From assembly GCA_007133255.1 (NCBI GenBank), contig SLMY01000065.1, positions 1 to 26,326 of the forward strand: 26,326 nucleotides of DNA, written 5' to 3'. The DNA is from Clostridiales bacterium (GTDB lineage: Bacteria > Bacillota > Clostridia > Saccharofermentanales > UBA5734). Below the pieces are notes generated by a model. The model saw only the letters and a list, made by a program, of their open reading frames with translations, had not been told where the DNA came from and made no database searches. Positions 22,546 through 26,326 of the stretch are shown here, one piece after another; the first letter of the stretch is position 1, and every line of letters begins with the position of its first letter. A program made the translations under genes and the position numbers.

Positions 22546-25285
22546 TCAACTTTGCCTGCCTGGCCCGGGCAACAGCTTGTGTTCTTCCCCGGACACCCAG
22601 TTTGCCGTAAATATTACTCGTATGCCACTTAACAGTCCCCAGCGTCAGAAATAGTTTTTCAGCAATATCCTGGTTTGACAGCCCCTGGCTGATCAAGGCT
22701 AAAATCTCCAGTTCTCTGGCGCTTAGCTTCTCAACCAGTTCCTCTATAGCGCCTGCATCTGCTAAAACGGCTGCTTCAACGGTATAGCTGATCGTTTCTT
22801 CCTGTTTCTGCCTGAGCTCACTGCCAAGCAGGAGCTTCACAAGCCGATCTGAAAGATGCCTGCCTTCAAATATGTTTGATCTGGCAGCAGGCAGCTTGTC
22901 AATGATTGAGATCAGTTGATCTTTTCTGTCGCTGAAAATCTGGTAATAACCCAATCCTGAACCCATTTCCAGTGCTTCAGTCAGCAAATGTTTTGCCCTC
23001 TTCGTCTGGTTTTCTATCATGGCTAACTGAGCCGCCAGCAGCTTTGCCTCTAATAAAAGCCCTTTGCAGTCACCTACCTCTACCTGTTCACTGACTTTTG
23101 CCAGTATCTGGCTGATCAGAGGGGGCTGGCGGCTTTCTTCTGCCATCATGATCTGCGCCAGGACCAGATAACCTTCTTCATGACCTGGGGTCACTAATCC
23201 GGTTTCCGACAGTCCGGCTTCTGACAGACAGTCTCTCGCGGCAGAAAGCTGGCCTTCCGCCATCATCACACGTGCTTTACGGACCGCGGCGGGAAAGGTG
23301 ATGAATGAAGGAAGCCTTACCTCCAGGTGAAGCAGCTCTATTTCCTTCAAAGTCCGCAGCGCGGCTTCATACTGTTTCTGAGAATAAAACAGATCTGCTT
23401 CGAAAAGATAATTCCAGCCAAGGCATGGTTTTTCTGGTTCGCTGAACAAAATGCCCCGCTCTACTGCCGGCCCGGCTTCATCTAGCTTGCCTTTTTCTCG
23501 CAGCAGCTCACCATATAAAGTCCAGAGTAATCCGGCGCGTGGTATGCTTGATAAGCCCGCAGCTTTCGCTTCACTGAGCAGCCTGTGAACCAGTGCCTCG
23601 GCTTCTTTCAGCCGTCCTGTCTTATATAGGCTGTAAGCTGTCTTGAAGCCTGTGTTCATCTGCAAAACCAGATTTCCGGTTTTACGGCTGCTGACCTGAG
23701 CCTGCTGGTAATAGTCGAGCGCCTGCTTTGCCTGTCCCGAAAACAGCTTGGCGTCACCTAGATAAATCGCTGTATTCATCCGCCAGTAATGATTTTCCGC
23801 CGAAAGCAAAGATAGCGCAGTCCTGGCATATTTCTCCGCCAGCTCGAACTCATTGATAAAAATAGCGTAATAAGCTTTTGTCGCGAATAACATCCCTTCG
23901 TATTCTTTTTGTTCCTGCTGCTCCGGGTAAGTGAGTGTGTCAGCCAAGTCCAAATACCGCTTCGCTTCTGCCTGTCCCTGGTGAATCAGGATATACAAGG
24001 TCATATGCGCCATCAGCCGCGGATACTTCATTTTAAGCGAATCCGGGAAATGATGCAGAATGACATATAGAAGGGACGGACCTTCCGACTTAAGAATTTC
24101 ATCATAATTGTCATGGATAATCTGACCCGCCTGGTCTGTCAGCTTACCTGAGATCATCTGCCGAGCCGCTTCTCCCGGTTCTCCATGTTCCAGAAACCAC
24201 TGGCCGGCACGGTTATACAGCGACGCGACTTGATCTGGCTGCTGGCTTTTTAGCTTAATGGCGAGCACATCAGCAAACAAAGGGTGGTAACGGTACCAGA
24301 TCCCCTGATCATCAAGAGGGATAACAAACAGGTTGATTGTTTCAAGCTGGGTGATCATGGCGGCACTACCCTGCTGCCGGGTAACCGCGTCGCAAAGATC
24401 AGCGCAAAAGCGTGTTAAAATACTCGTTTTTAAAAGAAACGCCTGTACAGTTCCGGTTTGCCTGGAGAAAACCTCTTCAATCAGAAAATGAAGGATATGC
24501 CGGTTGCTGCCTGTAAACTGCTCGATAAACGTGTCCTGGTCCTGCGTCGCGGCAAGAGACAGCGCGGCCAGCTTCAGCCCGGCAATCCAGCCTTCAGTTT
24601 TAGCAAATAAGGCTTTTCTTTGTCTGTCATTCAAACGTAAACCTTCACATTTCGCGAACAGGACATCGGTTTCAGTTTCTGTGAAAGATAACGTATTGAG
24701 ACGGATATCCAGCATGGCGTTTCTGGCACGCCATTTAGAAAGCGGCCAGGGTGGGTCTGAACGCGTTGTAATGGCAAGATGAACCTTGGGCGGCATATTC
24801 TCAATAAAGAAAATCATATGTTTGTGAAGGTCGCTGTTATGGATCAGGTGATAATCATCCAGAACAAGGATGATCTGTTTTTCAAGTAAAAACATCTCAT
24901 TCAGCAGCGGAATCAAAAAGTCTGGACTGCTTTGCTGGCTGGACACATCATTACCAGATGACTGTAGTAAAGCAAGCGCCCCTTTTCCAATCGCGCCATC
25001 ATCTGCCTGTAAAGCTGTAATGATATACATCCAGAAGCGCGTTACATCATTGTCAGCTTCATCGATTGAAACCCAGGCACAATGCATGTTTTTATTCTCA
25101 AGCCATTCACGGACTAGTGTTGTTTTTCCGTAGCCGGCTGGCGCGGAAAGCAAAGTGAGCTGACGGCTAAAATCCAGGCCTACACATAGATCCGCGTCCA
25201 GGCGTTCAATGATATTCTTTCGCGGGACAATGCTTTTATCAAGCGGCGGGACGATGGTTTTTATCTTCAGAAGTTGTCCTGTCAA
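22538..25285 (-). CDS. MalT-like (LAL) LuxR-family transcriptional regulator
   Basis: The protein has 915 residues. The N-terminal STAND-type ATPase shows Walker A SAPAGYGKTTLV (about residues 47-58) and Walker B QIILVLDDYHLI. A long alpha-helical, TPR-like middle acts as the sensor in this family. The C-terminal LuxR helix-turn-helix is LSARELEILALISQGLSNQD with TLGTVKWHTSNIYGKLGV. It should switch on target promoters when ATP and an inducer are bound. The start is TTG at 25285, with AAGGAG six bases upstream and a 25-bp gap from the preceding gene. An in-frame ATG at 25363 would lie inside that gene and lacks a comparable site. It is the second of two tandem paralogues, probably co-transcribed. 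Its targets are unknown. Confidence 0.9.
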   Translation of the reverse strand: MTGQLLKIKTIVPPLDKSIVPRKNIIERLDADLCVGLDFSRQLTLLSAPAGYGKTTLVREWLENKNMHCAWVSIDEADNDVTRFWMYIITALQADDGAIGKGALALLQSSGNDVSSQQSSPDFLIPLLNEMFLLEKQIILVLDDYHLIHNSDLHKHMIFFIENMPPKVHLAITTRSDPPWPLSKWRARNAMLDIRLNTLSFTETETDVLFAKCEGLRLNDRQRKALFAKTEGWIAGLKLAALSLAATQDQDTFIEQFTGSNRHILHFLIEEVFSRQTGTVQAFLLKTSILTRFCADLCDAVTRQQGSAAMITQLETINLFVIPLDDQGIWYRYHPLFADVLAIKLKSQQPDQVASLYNRAGQWFLEHGEPGEAARQMISGKLTDQAGQIIHDNYDEILKSEGPSLLYVILHHFPDSLKMKYPRLMAHMTLYILIHQGQAEAKRYLDLADTLTYPEQQEQKEYEGMLFATKAYYAIFINEFELAEKYARTALSLLSAENHYWRMNTAIYLGDAKLFSGQAKQALDYYQQAQVSSRKTGNLVLQMNTGFKTAYSLYKTGRLKEAEALVHRLLSEAKAAGLSSIPRAGLLWTLYGELLREKGKLDEAGPAVERGILFSEPEKPCLGWNYLFEADLFYSQKQYEAALRTLKEIELLHLEVRLPSFITFPAAVRKARVMMAEGQLSAARDCLSEAGLSETGLVTPGHEEGYLVLAQIMMAEESRQPPLISQILAKVSEQVEVGDCKGLLLEAKLLAAQLAMIENQTKRAKHLLTEALEMGSGLGYYQIFSDRKDQLISIIDKLPAARSNIFEGRHLSDRLVKLLLGSELRQKQEETISYTVEAAVLADAGAIEELVEKLSARELEILALISQGLSNQDIAEKLFLTLGTVKWHTSNIYGKLGVRGRTQAVARARQAKLIN

Positions 25286-25310
25286 CGGTTGCTCCTTTCC
25301 CTGCTGCTTA

Positions 25311-26326
25311 TCACAGATCCAGCTGGCGGGCCAGCAGCGCGGCTTCAGTTCGGCTGCTGACACCCAGCTTACTGTAAAGCTGGCTTGTGTACCATTTAAT
25401 GGTTCCAGGCGACAAATATAATCTTTCGGAAATCGCTTTATTCGTCATTCCCTGGCTGATTAAGTGAAGCACTTCCTGTTCGCGATCTGACAAAGGTTCA
25501 ATAAGCGTCAGACTGTCAGCCGCGCTCTGTGAGACACCTTCGCTGATCGAGTCGGTTTTTTCATTTATTCGTGATTCAGGAAACAAAGACTGTTTCAATA
25601 TCAGCAGATTTTCTTTCTCATTTTGCGAGGTCACTTTCAGGTCAGATAGTACTTGTTTATACAGTGCAGCCAGATCCGTGTCTTCAACACTGTTATCGAT
25701 AACAATCTGAACTCGATGCGCAAAGACTGCCTGATTAACAGCCTTTTCCAGCAGCAAAGGTGCCGCTCTTTTCCTGCCGCAGCGCATGGCCAGCCTTGCC
25801 TGCAGTAATAATCCTTCAATGATCAGCTCAAGGTAGTCTTCTTCAGTCAGCGACTCAATGAGCGATGCCAGGATAGCTATAATCTGTTCCTGCGTTTCTG
25901 CCAGTTGCTTATCTGCTTTTTCTCTGTCTTTCGTCTCCATCAAAAAGAGATGTATAGAAGCGAAATATAGATGCGTCTGTCCCGGCTCCGGCTCTTTTGT
26001 GACCGAAAGAGTTGTGTTTTCCAGTATTTGGCTGGCCTGATCCATAAGATCCATCGCTAAATACAGACGAACGCGCAAAGCGGCAGCAGGCAGCAAAATA
26101 AATCGCGGCAGCCCTGCCTGTTCATCAAGCGACCTTATTCTTTCCGCGAACGTCAGCCCTTCCTGGTATTTTTGCTCAGATAAAGCCAATCTGATCCTGA
26201 ACAACAGGTTCCATGCTAAAGAAGGTTTTTCTGCCTCACTGATTAAAAGACCCCGCTGGATACATCTTCCCGCTTCATCAAACTCACCGCGCGCTCGCAT
26301 AATCTCACCTAGCAGAGTCCAGAGCA
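25311..26326 (-). CDS. Second MalT-like LuxR regulator, N-terminus outside the window
   Basis: The frame is open to the window edge, so about 337 C-terminal residues are seen and the ATPase domain is missing from view. The TPR-like region (LWTLLGEIMRARGEFDEAGR) aligns with LLWTLYGELLREKGKLDEAG of the downstream gene. The C-terminal helix-turn-helix (LSDREQEVLHLISQGMTNKA; SPGTIKWYTSQLYSKLGV) matches too, including the uncommon K-W between the HTH helices. The two are therefore paralogues, probably from a tandem duplication that has since diverged. An ATG at 26300 is internal and is not the true start. It precedes the next gene by 25 bp in the same direction. Confidence 0.9.
   Translation of the reverse strand, partial: LWTLLGEIMRARGEFDEAGRCIQRGLLISEAEKPSLAWNLLFRIRLALSEQKYQEGLTFAERIRSLDEQAGLPRFILLPAAALRVRLYLAMDLMDQASQILENTTLSVTKEPEPGQTHLYFASIHLFLMETKDREKADKQLAETQEQIIAILASLIESLTEEDYLELIIEGLLLQARLAMRCGRKRAAPLLLEKAVNQAVFAHRVQIVIDNSVEDTDLAALYKQVLSDLKVTSQNEKENLLILKQSLFPESRINEKTDSISEGVSQSAADSLTLIEPLSDREQEVLHLISQGMTNKAISERLYLSPGTIKWYTSQLYSKLGVSSRTEAALLARQLDL

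Noticed and set aside
25286..25363. ATG start for the downstream LuxR regulator
   Set aside because: It lies inside the upstream paralogue and has no ribosome site; TTG 25285 has AAGGAG at ideal distance.

Overview
The window reads as chromosomal DNA of a Bacillota-like (Firmicutes), probably anaerobic bacterium. This is inferred from strong AGGAGG-type ribosome binding sites, sigma-A-like promoters, mid-range base composition judged by eye, and gene families common in Clostridia and relatives: a DUF4143 ATPase, a TnrB-like exporter permease, MalT-like LuxR regulators and Cys-type sulfatases. I could not fix the genus, and another phylum rich in MalT-like regulators is not excluded. No rRNA, tRNA, CRISPR array or insertion sequence was recognised.

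Layout, left to right. (1) 1-502, minus: the start of a secreted protein, cut by the window edge. (2) 503-1265: a long gap with a possible minus-strand structured RNA (about 1040-826) that ends in a convincing intrinsic terminator. (3) 1266-2513: an AraC-type regulator. (4) 2923-6044: a translationally coupled pair, a zinc-ribbon membrane protein and a large exported protein with a zinc phospholipase C-like domain. (5) 6331-8299: a Gfo/Idh/MocA oxidoreductase and a Cof-type HAD phosphatase. (6) 12479-8456, minus: two cysteine-type sulfatases without signal peptides, followed by a HAD-IB phosphatase. (7) 12663-13874: an AT-richer AAA/DUF4143 ATPase. (8) 15260-13989, minus: an MFS exporter. (9) 15649-16491: an unrecognised, probably TIM-barrel protein with its own terminator. 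(10) 16721-19520: an ABC exporter (ATPase plus permease) and a small protein, closed by a terminator. (11) 19880-21361: a B12-binding-type radical SAM protein behind a promoter that overlaps a Fur-like site. (12) 21610-22545: an amidohydrolase. (13) 26326-22538, minus: two tandem paralogous MalT-like (LAL) LuxR regulators, the upstream one truncated by the window edge.

How the genes connect. Sulfatases, sugar-type oxidoreductase, amidohydrolase and HAD phosphatases fit scavenging of sulfated or otherwise modified small molecules, with sulfate removed inside the cell. The MFS and ABC exporters fit export or resistance. Two short non-coding matches tie separate loci together. A palindrome around AACCTGAC/GTCAGGTT stands before the MFS exporter and, at 17 of 20 positions, before the ABC exporter. 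A 26-bp module containing the ribosome binding site stands directly before both the oxidoreductase and the amidohydrolase, 15 kb apart. These two shared elements, and the possible structured RNA at 826-1040, are the observations most worth following up. No wholly new multi-gene system was evident.
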